Shown: positions 12,704 to 25,532, numbered from the stretch's first letter. The stretch: DNA of 64,000 nucleotides from Phoronis australis (GCA_002633005.1 NMRA01000037.1:716703-780702), one strand, 5' to 3'. Notes: generated from the sequence alone by a model not told the origin. Translations and numbers: made by a program.

Positions 12704-13468
12704 NNNNNNNNNNNNNNNNNNNNNNNNNNNNNNNNNNNNNNNNNNNNNNNNNNNNNNNNNNNNNNNNNNNNNNNNNNNNNNNNNNNNNNNNNNNNNNNNN
12801 NNNNNNNNNNNNNNNNNNNNNNNNNNNNNNNNNNNNNNNNNNNNNNNNNNNNNNNNNNNNNNNNNNNNNNNNNNNNNNNNNNNNNNNNNNNNNNNNNNNN
12901 NNNNNNNNNNNNNNNNNNNNNNNNNNNNNNNNNNNNNNNNNNNNNNNNNNNNNNNNNNNNNNNNNNNNNNNNNNNNNNNNNNNNNNNNNNNNNNNNNNNN
13001 NNNNNNNNNNNNNNNNNNNNNNNNNNNNNNNNNNNNNNNNNNNNNNNNNNNNNNNNNNNNNNNNNNNNNNNNNNNNNNNNNNNNNNNNNNNNNNNNNNNN
13101 NNNNNNNNNNNNNNNNNNNNNNNNNNNNNNNNNNNNNNNNNNNNNNNNNNNNNNNNNNNNNNNNNNNNNNNNNNNNNNNNNNNNNNNNNNNNNNNNNNNN
13201 NNNNNNNNNNNNNNNNNNNNNNNNNNNNNNNNNNNNNNNNNNNNNNNNNNNNNNNNNNNNNNNNNNNNNNNNNNNNNNNNNNNNNNNNNNNNNNNNNNNN
13301 NNNNNNNNNNNNNNNNNNNNNNNNNNNNNNNNNNNNNNNNNNNNNNNNNNNNNNNNNNNNNNNNNNNNNNNNNNNNNNNNNNNNNNNNNNNNNNNNNNNN
13401 NNNNNNNNNNNNNNNNNNNNNNNNNNNNNNNNNNNNNNNNNNNNNNNNNNNNNNNNNNNNNNNNNNNN
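12704..13468. other. Assembly gap (765 N)
   Basis: Unbroken N run beginning directly after a poly-G tract. Open frames spanning it on either strand are artefacts. Confidence 0.99.
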
Positions 13469-15252
13469 ACTCAGTTTGATTATAAGTTGTGTACACTCTT
13501 TAGTATGGTGAATTCTATTTGATTAAATAATTGGCACGTTTTAAAAGCAAATGAGTGTTTAATTCTGCACGTAGACTTTCTGTTTACGATAGTTTCACAG
13601 TGGCTGTCACCATGGCCACTGTTTATTTCACCATGGCCACTGTTTACTTAACTTTACAAGAAAGAAAGAAAAATCAAATTAAATGTGGAATCGCTGCAAT
13701 CCAAATCTCCGGCTATGTTTACACTGCTAATGGTCTATAGTAGACAACATAAACGTAAATAAAGAGTGTAAACTTAGTTCCATTTGATTGCACGCACTCA
13801 TTTTCCGAAAGTCGTCTTAGAAATGGAACCTTATCAACCAAAAGCAATTACTTTTTGGGAAATTTGAATTTCAAAAAATGGTGCTGCCATTCAACCTTGT
13901 ATAATATTTTACATTTGCGACAATGAGCGAATTTTTTGTAAACAATATCGTGACATTCCTATGAACTGCATTTTCCCATGTCTAGACCACTGACCTTTTC
14001 CTGAGCAGTTTTACTATTAAATGTGCCAGGAGAAATGGGGTCGAAGGAGTTGTTTTTCTTTGAGAAGGTTCAGTTCCACTAGGAACAAGACAGAGTCGAC
14101 TAAGCGTTGTTTCGTAGTATTTACTGAAAAACTGGGTTTGATGATATTTGCAATACGGTTTTAAAAGATGAAATCCTTGTTCTGTCTTTATAAAATCGTT
14201 TGCTTTTCAATGAAAATTTTCGTGCATGACGGTACCTCAAAGAATTTAAATTTGACGCCAAATTACACATTTCATATTAACAGTACATATGAATTGTAGA
14301 TAACCCTAAACAGAATTTATTTTGCTGTGTAACTGCACAGCTTATTTCAATATTGGTCGCTTGTAAGCATGCACACGCAAAGTGGGATCTTCCGCCATGA
14401 TAGCGGGCCGTCAATCACACAGCTTATGATAAGACAGAAAACAGGTATTGGGGAATATCGACGAAATTATTGGTTTCGTAACCGTTACGTAAGCTGTGGG
14501 CCTTTTTGTTTAGTGTGTCTCCTTATCAACATCAAGCCGTACCTGTCTCGTCGCCTGCACCCAGCGTTGCTATGACGTCATTATCAATGAGTCGACAAAT
14601 TGTTCTGGATGATAAAAGTATTACAGGTGTTAAATGAATACACAAAATTTTGATAACCAGTTTTTGATTAGCCTTATTAAACCAATATGAAAATACGTGG
14701 CATTCCAATTTCTATAAATATACCTTGAGAAAGTGACAACTTTATGGAGCGATAAGATACGTTTATCAATTTTACCGACTCGTTTAAGTGTTCAGTTGTC
14801 AAATGAAGACGACCTTCCGTTTTGTATCGCCATTTCAATAGGTGCACTTTGATCAGCTTTATATACCGCTTTTGTTCACAAGCAACTGCTTTTTGTTTTT
14901 GTTTTTATTGTTGATTTGTTGTTATTGTTGTTGTTGCTTCTGTTGTCGTTGTTCAAAAAGGTGACACAACACTGTGCGATGTTTTAGTGCACGCCCGTCG
15001 CTACAACTGATTATTATTCACGTTTCTAGAGAAGGCCGTCGTTACAATGATTTTTTGGATTTCCTCGTCTTTTCCCACTGGTAAAGTATATTGATACGAG
15101 TAACATAAAAAGCCATATTTTAGGAAAACGTTTGTCTTTTCAACTACAAATAATAATCCTGGTCAGTTTGAAAGAAGGGTTATTCAGCACCTTGTTGACC
15201 ATTCTGCGTTATTAGCCAAATATCTACAAAGCATGCACGCACCCAGGGGGGG
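13469..15252 (+). repeat. 1.78-kb duplicated segment, copy 2
   Basis: Repeats 10926-12703 in the same orientation. Around 13607-13645 it carries an extra tandem copy of the CCATGGCCACTGTTTA block that copy 1 has once. It ends at the same G-rich MITE terminus (15232-15290), followed by a C-run and a single N at 15291. Confidence 0.9.
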
Positions 15253-15291
15253 GGGCGGCTCGGGGAGCTCGAATGAGCCCCCCCCCCCCTN
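15232..15291. repeat. G-rich MITE terminus, probably collapsed
   Basis: CATGCACGCACCCAG, then a G-run, ctcgggga and a C-run ending in N. It looks like both ends of the 547-757 type element with the interior lost, or misassembled through the homopolymers. Confidence 0.5.
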
Positions 15292-18160
15292 TTTCAACTC
15301 GGTAATCATGATATGTTTTCTGAAAGTAGAAAGCCTGGAAGACGTGACCACGTAGTTGAGTACCAAACAGAAATCTACAATGATATGGAAACAACAGTGC
15401 ATATTAAAGCAACGGTTATGTCTGAAAGTTTCATAAGAACCCAATCAGCGATTTCCGTGATATAATGATCCGAAGGTAGCCAACTTTGGACATTTTTAGG
15501 GTCCTTCATAACTGTAAAATAACATATGTTCATTGGCACAGTGAAACCACAAGGGGTCGCGCCAAAACAAGCTGAAGTTTATTGTTGACCTGAGTGACTT
15601 TTGGGTTAGTCTTTTCAGTAATCGTTGCATGCACAGTAATTTGTGCTGTTCTGTTGCGAAAAGGAAGATCTAGCAATACGCCAGCGCCAACGTTTTTGTT
15701 TTCTTATTTTTGTTGTCGTTGCCTCTACTAGATAATCAAACCAATAAAGCAAAATACAATAAGCTACTTTGAATATCCATTGAACTTGCTCCTTATTTGA
15801 TTGGAATACTAATAATTTCATGAATTTAATACCATCCGCTAACGTCATGTGATCATTTTATATCATTTGGAATTTGTACGCTTTTCTTATCTTAGTGACG
15901 ACAGTGACTTGGCACTTTTTATGATGAAACTATGACGAAAATAATTTGGACAGAACAAATTTGATAGCATAGATGTTAAGTGCATATTAGCAGTTGGTAA
16001 ACACGAGAAAACTTTTTCAATGAAGTTTTGGTCCCTTTCTTAATAGTGAACTATTTTTTCAATGTAAGCTGAGAAAAAAAGAAGAAAACGTTTCAATGTG
16101 CGTGTACCAACATGATTCTGTGTGAAAATTTCCCAAATCCGGTGAATTTGATTTTGCCAGAAAACAACGTTTTCAGTGCTCTTTCAAAGGTATGAATCGC
16201 AAACGGAGTTCGTGAAGAGAACCTAAAACAAAGGTGTGGTGTTTTGAAACCTTTTGATGGAAAATACTTCCGAGGACATCGGGTAGTGAATGACATACCA
16301 CTCCGTATATTTATAGGTATTGACAGCACGTAAAATAAATGTAATGAACAGTCTGGGTCAATAGACTTGCGGTCGTTTGCCCGGAACACCGAGTCTTGTT
16401 TTGACTACTACGCAAGAAGTATTAAACTTGCAAAACACTTGAGTACCATATAAGTATTGCATGTTCAGTGGCTGTTACGTAAGCTTGGCGTTTCTGTTCA
16501 ATGATCACATGGTGAACACGTGAAAGCACCGCAGACAGGTAAACGTGCACTTAAAACACACAGCAAAATGCACTTCCGGTCACGTATACTGCGTCGTGGG
16601 GGACGACTTTTTATGTTCAACACATATCCAGAAATATTTAACAAATGAATTTCTCATGGAGTATGTTTATGGTAAATAGTATAATGCGAATTTCATTAAC
16701 ATTTAAATCATCTTGTGTACTTTTATTGTATATAATAACAGTTTTGGTGCTACATCTTCTCGTTCCATTGTTTTGCCGTTTTTTTTTTGAATGTGATATC
16801 AGCGGTAACTGCCGTGGTATAGAGCGAGTTGTTGCAAGTTTAGCGAAATCACGCAAGAAAAAGTAAAATCACACGACAAAGTTCGAGACCTTACAAATGT
16901 AGACTAGCAAAGTACTGATGTGATAAGAATTCGAGGGTGGAATGTTAAATTGTGAGAGCAAGTTCATGGTTTCTGTTCCATGAGCCAAGGTTTTTTTTTC
17001 ACTGCAGGTGTCTCGCAAATTGTCTCGCGGATCGTCCACGTGACTGCGTCCGGTATTCGGTGAAGTTTACTCATATACTGTAGATGAGATGGCCTTCATA
17101 GCAACTCTTCAAGACTTTATATATTAGTGTCTAGGCAACTTTACACTCCAAACAAAAAGCCCAATACAAACAACCGAAGCCATCAAAGTGAGTCTATTCC
17201 GAACAATCAGTTCATTTTCTGTTAGCCAGTTTGGGACTCGCGTCGTGCCTGCAATCCTAATTTGCCTGTTACCTTGCGTTACATTGCTTCAGAGACTTAA
17301 AGCTGACGTAATCATTGTGAAGGCGTTTCTTGTCAATTTCGAGTATTAAACTTATTACAAGAGATATCTTGAAACTCTCCGTCAATTTTTGTTAAAATGG
17401 AATCGATAAAAACAACGATTCATCAAACCGGAAGTTTGGTGCAGTAAGGAAGCAGCGAAAATTGTCAGCATGTCCGAATTTGCTGTGTTTTCTCGCTTTT
17501 ATGATGTGATAACTGTACAGTGGAAGAGACCCCAATAGATTTTCAGCCTCGGCATCTTTACATAATAATTTCCGTTTGACTGAAACAATGGTGTAAGAAA
17601 TACGTAGGTAACAAAATCTATTTACAGACTGAGATTCAGCAGGCCAGGGCACGGTTGTAGATGTGTTTAGTCTAGAAAATAGCAGTGACATCGCATAATC
17701 GCCGCCAGGTTGCACGTCACACGTCCGGTTCGAAGAAATGGCATGTTTATACTTTCTTTTCTAGAAAATGCGACTAAAAGATTCAAGTCAATCGTTATGA
17801 CGAATAAAAAGTCATGTATCACCCAATGCAGTCAGTGTACTTAGGCGTTCTTTCGAAAATTTCGGAATGACATTGCTTGGTAATCACATTTCATCAATTT
17901 ATTTATTTGGTTTAAAAGAATGAATTTGTAGTCAATAAAAGTCTTTTTGTATGTTTGTGGCAATTAGTCATTTTTAACGCTGTCATCGTTCCCGGGGTTA
18001 ATGATTATTTGACACTGCCCAGTTTTTGTCTTATAAGACTATATCTTTGACTAAGAAATGTATGACTTTATAAGCTAGCGTCTTAGTCGCAAGACTAATG
18101 TGCACATATCCTGCAGAAAATTTTTATGAACTTGCCTTTTAAATGTTAGTCAAACGGTTA
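15292..18160. other. Non-genic stretch
   Basis: No supportable gene on either strand. Frames of 60-107 codons at 15615, 16093, 16638 and 17392 lack domains, signal peptides or paired splice sites. Confidence 0.55.
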
Positions 18161-18161
18161 G

Positions 18162-18360
18162 CTATGCATGCGGTGTTAGTGAAATGACGTAGTTGGAGTT
18201 GCCCCTTGTTTTTGCTCCCCATTTCACTTGGTAAACACATTAAGGTCCATTGAACTCGGGACTGTGATTGGCTCGCTGTGAAATGGTCCACAAAGGTAAG
18301 ATACATATAGGTCTACTTAACTTTGCAAACTACGTCATTTCACACATTTTACGTGCATAG
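18162..18360. repeat. About 200-bp MITE with CTATGCA...GTGAAATGACGTAGTT ends
   Basis: CTATGCA at 18162 pairs with TGCATAG at 18354-18360. GTGAAATGACGTAGTT (18179-18194) pairs exactly with AACTACGTCATTTCAC (18328-18343). TTA lies just outside the termini on both sides (one extra G on the left), a possible target duplication. Non-coding. Confidence 0.6.
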
Positions 18361-19593
18361 TTAATAAGGTCCAACCCACGGAAGCACTAATGAAGCTTGA
18401 AATATATGTAAACTCAGTCAGTGATTAGATTTTCGTGATACAACCCCGAAAACGTCTGTCGCGTTAATGTCACTTGAATTATTAATAGTTATAAATTGAA
18501 AGTTCTCAAAGACCTGAAACCTCCAAAGTATCGTAACTTTCCCTTAACATGATACTAAATCTCGTTTCGGTCTTCTCCACTGGACCAATTTAATTTTTGA
18601 TACCTAAAATGCTTTGTACGCTCGCGCTACTGGGGAGACAAAAAGTTTCATTTACGTTTGACATATGTCAAGAGATGAAAAGGGCCGTAAAGTGACAAAC
18701 GTCACTATCGTCATTGATTATTGCAAAAAATGGTACAAAGTAAGCCGTGGCAAAATATGAATCTAACAGACAATTGTTGAAAAAATTATTTCTGGAAAGA
18801 TTGATTAAAAGTGCAAATCAGAAGAAAGGTAAACTGTGCCAATATGGGGAACTGTGTAGGTGAAAATGAAGTGAAAATTGAAATGATTTTCATTTTCCGA
18901 ATGAACGCTATGGGCTAACTTTAAAATATTCTCATTCACAGATTTCTGTTCTTAAAAGGATCTGAAACGTCTACTAAACCAGGCAGTGACTGTAAAACTC
19001 TAGAAACAAACTGGTAATGGTCCCAATATACGTAGCATCTCTGTTTGCATCACTATAGCTGATACGAAAAGTTTTTTCATTCGTCCTGATTTATCAGATA
19101 CATACCTTTTTGTAAACAATGGATGTTATATCGCAATATAACATTTATATGTAATTCTTAAACTGGCGTGGACATGTACATAGCAAACATTTTTAAAGAT
19201 GTATTTGTATGCTTCTAACAACGCTAATGTCTAGAAGGAATTAAACGACAATGCTTATTTGAACATCATATACCCTAAACAAAGTGAAGTTATATTGATT
19301 GAAAACTTTTAAATGTGAAAACAAAAATGTACAAAACAGATGACCTTCGCACAAATGTAGTACTTCGAGGGCTCACATAACCCCCATCACCCCAACAACA
19401 CGTCACGATACTTACTGGACACGGTTCACTGGTTTGCGGCGGATCATTTTCGCCACAAAACTCGTTCTAAAAAAACAGTTGGCAATTTTCAACCTACTTC
19501 ATATTCACATCGCTGCTATATGCTGTGTTTCTAGCTAATTTGGTCAACTAATCACAGATATCAGATATAAGGAATTAGCCTGCAAGTTCCAGA
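18361..19593. other. Non-genic stretch
   Basis: AT-rich. No exon, RNA gene or clear repeat recognised. Confidence 0.55.
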
Positions 19594-19740
19594 TTAAGTC
19601 TGGTCAGATGCTCACTTGTGGCCACGTCACAGTTAGCAGAAGGACCCCGGTTCGAGTCCCGGTTGGCACAGAAATCTTTTCAACCTTACATTCATTGGGT
19701 CACGTGATGTGGCCACAGGTGGTGTGCAGACCAGACTTAA
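19594..19740. repeat. Fold-back element with a tRNA-type B box
   Basis: The two ends are inverted copies: TTAAGTCTGGTC (19594-19605) pairs with GACCAGACTTAA (19729-19740), and CTTGTGGCCAC pairs with GTGGCCACAG further in. Between the arms GGTTCGAGTCC (19650-19660) matches the RNA polymerase III B-box consensus exactly and sits in a T-arm-like context CCGG-loop-CCGG followed by TTGGCACA. No acceptable anticodon arm or full A box is present, so it is not a functional tRNA gene. It looks like a tRNA fragment captured in, or derived into, a 147-bp inverted-repeat element. Confidence 0.65.
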
Positions 19741-20263
19741 AAGTATTTGCAATATAATTTTTTGGATGACAGCTTCTCAGTGTTATCTACCTAGATCGTA
19801 AATCCAATCGTCGTGGGGGTCGCGGGCATTAGAAAGCAATTTAGCAGCAACTCTCGAAATATTCGACGTAATTTTTATGTCTCGTGCAAATATAGACATT
19901 CCAGTAAATAAACACGAGAGGCTGTTTCGGGCAAGTATATAAAGTCATCTTCAGTAAGTTGTAATTCTACTTCCTCCCTTCCGTTCCAACAATAGGTCAC
20001 AATAACTCAAAAGTTGGTAATTTTTGGCTTCATAACACCATCTGTTTATGGCCATTTCGCCACTGAGGGTCTGGTGGTTGTGATGATGTCCCAAAAACCT
20101 CTTCATCTAGTTTTGTTGATAGAAGGGATACATTTTTCGAATTGGTTATCTTGGTTTTTACACTAACGACTGTGGAAATTGAAATGTTCACATTATTGCT
20201 GAAGTCTTTTTACTCGCAAGCGTATGCTATTAATGAAACTTCGTGAATTATGCTCCCATCAGT

Positions 20264-20424
20264 AGCGGATTTAAGGGGAGCCAAGGGGGGTCATGCCCCC
20301 TACCCCTACAATTTTCCAAGATTCCGTTTGACAGTGCGAGGGTGCGAATGTCTGACGGGCAAAATCCTGGCAAATACTCTGCCCTGCCCCCCCACCCCAA
20401 CTCAAAATCCTAGATCTGCCCCTG
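20264..20424 (+). repeat. Short GCGGATTTA...GATCTGCCCC element
   Basis: About 160 bp bounded by imperfect inverted GCGGAT-type ends. It matches the inverse of 32509-32662, including the central block CTGACGGGCAAAATCCTGGC. It reads open in one frame in both copies, but this follows from its G/C-rich composition; I do not call a protein. Confidence 0.7.
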
Positions 20425-20961
20425 CTCATGGTGTCGATATGGCCAATCCAACACGACTGTTACGGCCAGTAAGACTTCGAGTGACGATTCTTAATTTATG
20501 AGATATAAATCCGCTGTGGGTATTGTTTATGCGGGATGAGTGGTATAATTTGTCATCATAAACTTAGTTTCGCAGTAAGATAAAAAAGCGTGAAATCATA
20601 AAGAAATCTGTTTACTTTCTGCACCGTTTCCTACGTTCCACGAAAACCTAATTGGTGGTGATCCAGTTGGTTACAATAACATACCACTGCATCATTCAAT
20701 CGACAGTAATCACTCAATCCCTAGATTTACCTACTTAAGACTGGATTATAGCATTATTTGCATTTTCTTTGTTCCTTATTTAATTAGCCGGGGTAAGTCG
20801 CTCTCCTCGACGAAGACGGAGTAGGTAGTGCGGGGTTCCGACTGATATCGAGATTTCGTAGTCTAGTTTCACAAATAAACACTCCACTCTGAAAGCAGGG
20901 TTGGGCGGTTGTCGGCGCGTGTCATTTGTTTGCCAAAGTGATCACAAGAGATGACGACAGG

Positions 20962-21053
20962 TATAAATATAGGGACTCAGCTGATCAGCGTTAGTTTGAT
21001 TACAGGTAGAGTTTAGCTCGGTTCCACGTGTGCTTGGACAGAAGACCGCTAAA
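20962..21053 (+). promoter_or_regulatory. TATA box with putative non-coding first exon
   Basis: TATAAATA begins at 20962 and a 5' splice site (CTAAA|GTAAGC) follows at about 21053, leaving a predicted 5' exon of roughly 60 bp with no ATG frame. The arrangement is like the promoter at 27904. No coding exon downstream could be tied to it, so it may be a distal promoter of the gene at 28-34.6 kb, the start of an unrecognised gene, or chance. Confidence 0.3.
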
Positions 21054-24000
21054 GTAAGCTATTGTATGTTCTTTCATTTTTTTGTAATTTAGTCAATGAT
21101 GTGACAATGCCAAAATTGAACATTTTGGACATAAGAACTGGTACTGTTCAGCTAATCATCTTACAGAAATTTCTTGTGTTTAAGAAGTGATTATTTGCAG
21201 TCTAATTACGAAAAATGTGAATTGGAAAAATTAAGTCATGTTTTGCTTTTATTGGGTTTAGCATAGTTCAATGAAATACACGTTACGTGTGGCTCCGTGT
21301 ATTGACGTCAAGGTTCAAGGCTATCATCCTTCAGATTGTATCATTTGTCAATACAATTGATTCGTGACAGCGTGCGCTTAGATCTGGAAATTCTAAGAGA
21401 ACACGCGTCCATTGTTTGTAAAGGCGTGTTTGCAACTTCAGGTATTAGCGATGCTGTCACTGCCGATTCATTGTAGCTATCAAGTTGATGGGGTTTTTCA
21501 CTTTAAAATAGACATTTGACTGTAACCTTTTGAAGAGACAAATGTGATTTAGGAATTAGTGAATTAAGTAATGTGGCTCTAATTTGCTTTCATTGTCTAT
21601 TTCTCGTTCCATGGTTAAATGGACATTATCGATGCGAAAAGCCCTAACGTGGAACTAACTCACAGCGCCGCGTCGTTGGTGGAGCTAAATATCTCTCGAT
21701 AAATGTCAGAGTATTTTAAGAGTACTAAACTGGTAAAGTCACCGATCTTGATTTCAGCGAATGGCTGGAGGACAGACACTGCGGTATTTATTGTTTAACA
21801 GCTCTGGTCGAAGCATATAACTTCAAGACGTCGGCCCCATCCGACGATGATTCCCAAAATCCGTCTGTTTTATATTTAACACAATTTGTGTGATTAAAGG
21901 ATATATTAATATCTTGATATGAATTCGATATCCATAGGTATTCGATTATTTAAAAAAATTCTTCAGTTCGGTAGATTTTCTAAAAACGCTGAAGAAAATG
22001 ATAAAATGATAATCAGATGATAGCACAACATATTGTTGCACTGATTTTTCGTCATGAAGAGATTTGTTGCGTAGCAACACAATAGTAAGCGACCTGAAAG
22101 TGCCATTGTTCTGAATATCATTTTGGTTGTTTTGTATTTGTTCCTGTTATCAGATAGAACTTTGTAATACCAATAATTTCTACTATCGAACTCAATTTGG
22201 ACCAAATTGTTAGTTGGAAACCCATGATCCTCAGTTTGCGAGTCACGAGATTGATGCGTGGGAGAAGTTAAAACAAAGATGCTGACGTCACTGTATTTTG
22301 TTGGTCAATATTTAGCTAAGATAGGGATACGAAGTTCGTGTGAAATCAATTTGTCAGGAAACAATAAATATGTCCACTTAACAGTAGAAAAACGCGATCA
22401 TCTCCTATTATTCTCGTTAAATAAACGTTGGATTGAACATTCATTAATGAAATTAAGACCTGGTCGATATTTTACCAACGTGCCTATTTGCTTAACGCAA
22501 TTGTAGGGTGAATACGTCTTATTGTTGAAATGTCATTTTGTCAGTTGATGGTTGCCGTGAATTGGCACACAATTATACTAGTCGAGTGAACCGTTTATGC
22601 AACTTCAATTAAATCAAATTACTTAATCAAATTATCTAGTCATTCGAGCTAAAATTAAGCACAGTTATATGAATGAACATTACTCAACATTCGAAGTAAA
22701 GGAAAGTAAAATATTTATTGAATTGGTTTTCTTATTTGCAAGAGAATGATTTGAAATGCAACCAATATTTGCAAGCATATAGTCGCGCATAGATGATCAC
22801 AGCCCATTTTAGATACGAGTTAGCTTTTTTGTCTCTTGGTAACGTTTTTCCTAAAGAAATGTGTTTATAATTTTCAACTCATAATAAGCTTGTGTTCGGG
22901 TTTCGTATCAGTTTTATTTACTTTCGAACGACTGATTGGCAATTTTGATCCTGAAATAAATTACCAGAGCACGTTTCCATTCTCTTCCATTGTTTTGTCT
23001 CTCGGTTCTTATGTTACGCATTTCTAATGACCAATTAGAGCTCGCGTACCTTATTTTACTATTTTGACTTACTTGAACAATTAATTGTCGAAAAGAGTGT
23101 ACCGTGGTTCTATAGCAAAGCGTTAGTGAGATACGCAGACGGATTTAACGATTAGTGAGAGAAGAGGGGTATACTGTTTTAAGTTTATCGCAGGTATGGC
23201 ACAGTGAATATTTATAGGTACAAAAACATTCTCGACAACACATCGATTTCATGGAAATAAACCACAGCGTAAGAAACCGACGACGTCGCTCTGACAAAGG
23301 ACACGATTACACAAGAGATACGCAAACAACAGCTTTTTGAACGAGAAAAAACGTCTATTTTCTAAACACGTTCTTTTCTTAAAATACAAACATTCAATCC
23401 AGCTCTGTGGAAAAGGTTTTGTAGTTTTCGATTTGCAAAAGATAAAAAATGTCCCTGTTTCGTTATCGTAAAGTGAACACGAAACACAAAAAGGTACTGA
23501 ACAGTTACTTTTTAGGAATGTCCATCATAGCTTTTCATCAATTATTTATTTACGGCATGAATTGTGTTCAAATGTTCCGGATGTTTTTTTCGTATGATCG
23601 GATGTAGGAATACTCAAATCTCTTAGTTTTTCATGCACTTAGGTTGACTTTGTGACATGAAACCACCAGATGGCGCATTGAAAAAGCATCAGTGGTACCT
23701 CCGGTAACCATGGTAGACAATTTCCGTTGAAAGAATTATTGTCATCCATCAGTTCAAGTTGCGGTGAAATTCATTTGGCATATAAGAGAAAATGATTACT
23801 AACTCCTCCGCAAGAGGCTGTACTTAACATAAACTGCATCAGACACTCCCCCACATCTCGGAGTGCGATGGAATTCGAGATTTTCAGTCAATATTGCACT
23901 GGCATTTTTGAAATTAGTGTATGGGTAGCCCCTGTGGGCAGTGTCTTTAACTGTAACCACGGAACTGATTTTCAAATTTATTTTGTTTTTTTCTTACTAA

Positions 24001-24901
24001 AACGGTTATACCATACCGCTGCAAAGGGTATAGTAAGGTCACGTGTTAGGCAGGTCGATGAGCAGAAACAACGGGCAGGTACGCGTTTGTGATTAGAAGC
24101 CGGGCACTCGTGCCTGTGAGCACTGCCAACCTTAGCGACTTGACGCCCCAGCGATACATCCAAACATCACATCATAATCATGTGTTCTCCACAATACCAA
24201 TTCTAAACTCGACGCAAATTTTTAGAGTTCAATATCATTCGTCAACACTATCTTTTCTTTAGTCTATAGCCTTCACGTCTCCACTGGAGGTATTTATGTA
24301 TAGGTATTTATGTATGTTTAAAAATGTACACTGAACTTGGTCAGGTGTGACCTACTTTTTGACACTTTGTAGGGCCTACGCGTGAAAACTGCGAATTGTG
24401 CTCGAAGTGCCCATTCAGCTGACGACGGTCTCATGAATAAAAAAGTTGTTGCAAAAGCGCGTGGCCAGAAAGCGCGCGCTACATACGTGTCACTTGTCAT
24501 CACAGACATTAGTTTTCGGATAGCACGTCGGCCAGAAATATAGATTCGCACTTATTTCAGAAAGTTTCTAATGCCGTAAAAACTGTTGCGTTATTTTTAA
24601 GAGATATTGCTTTATTAATCCATTTTAATGTATTCATAATAAGTGTTTTTAAAGTCAAGTATCTAATAAAATGCCCCACTCATAGTGGACACCTTCACCC
24701 CCGAATCTCCCGGAAAATAACTCAGACTTTCACGCATCCAGTCACCCGGCTACTCAATGACTTTCGGCCTTAAAGTGTACACAACATGACTCTAGTACCT
24801 CAAAATAAATTTTATTATTATATCTTACTTGATTTCAGTGCCTTTAGTGCACAGCTCATAAAGAAACACGCAAAAATTGAAAAAAATTATTATTATGTAC
24901 A
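21054..24901. other. Non-genic stretch with one repeat fragment
   Basis: A decayed member of the piggyBac-like family lies at about 21747-21862 (ttgatttcagcgaatgg...aacttcaaga). Otherwise no coding or RNA feature was recognised. Confidence 0.5.
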
Positions 24902-25017
24902 ACGTCATGGGTTGAACCCAAGTCGTTCGCCATACCGTTCGGATCGGAGACAAAGTGTATAGAGTGAAGAGAAAGCAAAGTACATTTAGCGTCGAGAAGG
25001 TTCGTAGAGGGATCAAA

Positions 25018-25248
25018 AGATGTTTCCGGAGGCTGCAGCAACAGCAGCCAGGCAGAAAACGTCCCGGTGTTCCGAAGGACACCAAAGTTGCGCAGAAGTG
25101 GCATGGCTTCGTGCGCCGAACGAGAGTGTGGGACGTCATCGTGGACCAAGCGATTCGGTCCGGGGCCACTCTGTGTTCTGCCCACTTTGAGGACTCGTGT
25201 TTCGACTCCAGTCACAGGAGACGTTACGATGAAGGCCTGGTTCAATAA
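25018..25248 (+). pseudogene. THAP-type zinc-finger fragment, two frameshifts
   Basis: THAP domains are C2CH zinc-binding DNA-binding modules. The pieces lie in order but in two alternating frames: Lys-Arg-Cys ending at 25023, then after a shift VSGGCSNSSQAENVPVF, then after another shift near 25073 PKDTKVAQKWHGFVRRTR and finally CSAHFEDSCF (Cys and His at 25174-25185). These supply the expected Cys, Cys, Cys, His ligands and the Pro and Trp hallmarks. A stop follows soon after, before the usual C-terminal AVPTIF-like segment. Two one-base losses explain the frame changes. It is therefore a broken gene or transposon relic, not a working finger. Confidence 0.65.
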
Positions 25249-25286
25249 AGGACAATATTTATCATTCAGAAACATCAGCTCTTAAT

Positions 25287-25532
25287 TCAGGATCGTCTGT
25301 TGGATGACTGGGTTGACTCGCCGAGCCCGCGAGGCCGCTTCTCTCGCGGGAGGATCCAGTTCATAAGGCTCAAAGTAGAAAAGTACGCAGCCGGAAGCAC
25401 ATTAAACTTGTTCTCGCTTTCGTGCAACCCCATTTCCTCATCCTGGCCACCATTCCCATACGTTTGTTCATAGTATTCGTTCAGTTCTTGCTCATAATCG
25501 TCGTCACTTTCAAATTCCCTGGTCTCCGCCAT
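25287..25532 (-). CDS. Acidic ORF of unknown function, possibly decayed
   Basis: An ATG-started frame of 81 codons. Its first 45 residues are rich in Asp, Glu and Tyr (MAETREFESDDDYEQ at the start). Towards the end another frame reads FYFEPYELDPPARE, reminiscent of the Tyr-x-Phe-Glu-Pro segment found at the N-terminus of invertebrate P2X7-C-terminal-domain-like proteins, so a frameshift may separate the two. The cysteine-rich body expected of that family was not found. It lies opposite and beyond the THAP fragment, inside the same inverted-repeat boundaries. Treat as a tentative first exon or relic. Confidence 0.3.
   Translation of the reverse strand: MAETREFESDDDYEQELNEYYEQTYGNGGQDEEMGLHESENKFNVLPAAYFSTLSLMNWILPREKRPRGLGESTQSSNRRS

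Noticed and set aside
12500-13522. Long open frames on both strands across 12.5-13.5 kb
   Set aside because: They are open only because they run through 765 N bases.
20250-20501. 83-codon frame and its counterpart at 32476-32730
   Set aside because: Both are translations of a short GC-rich dispersed element in matching orientation, not a protein gene.
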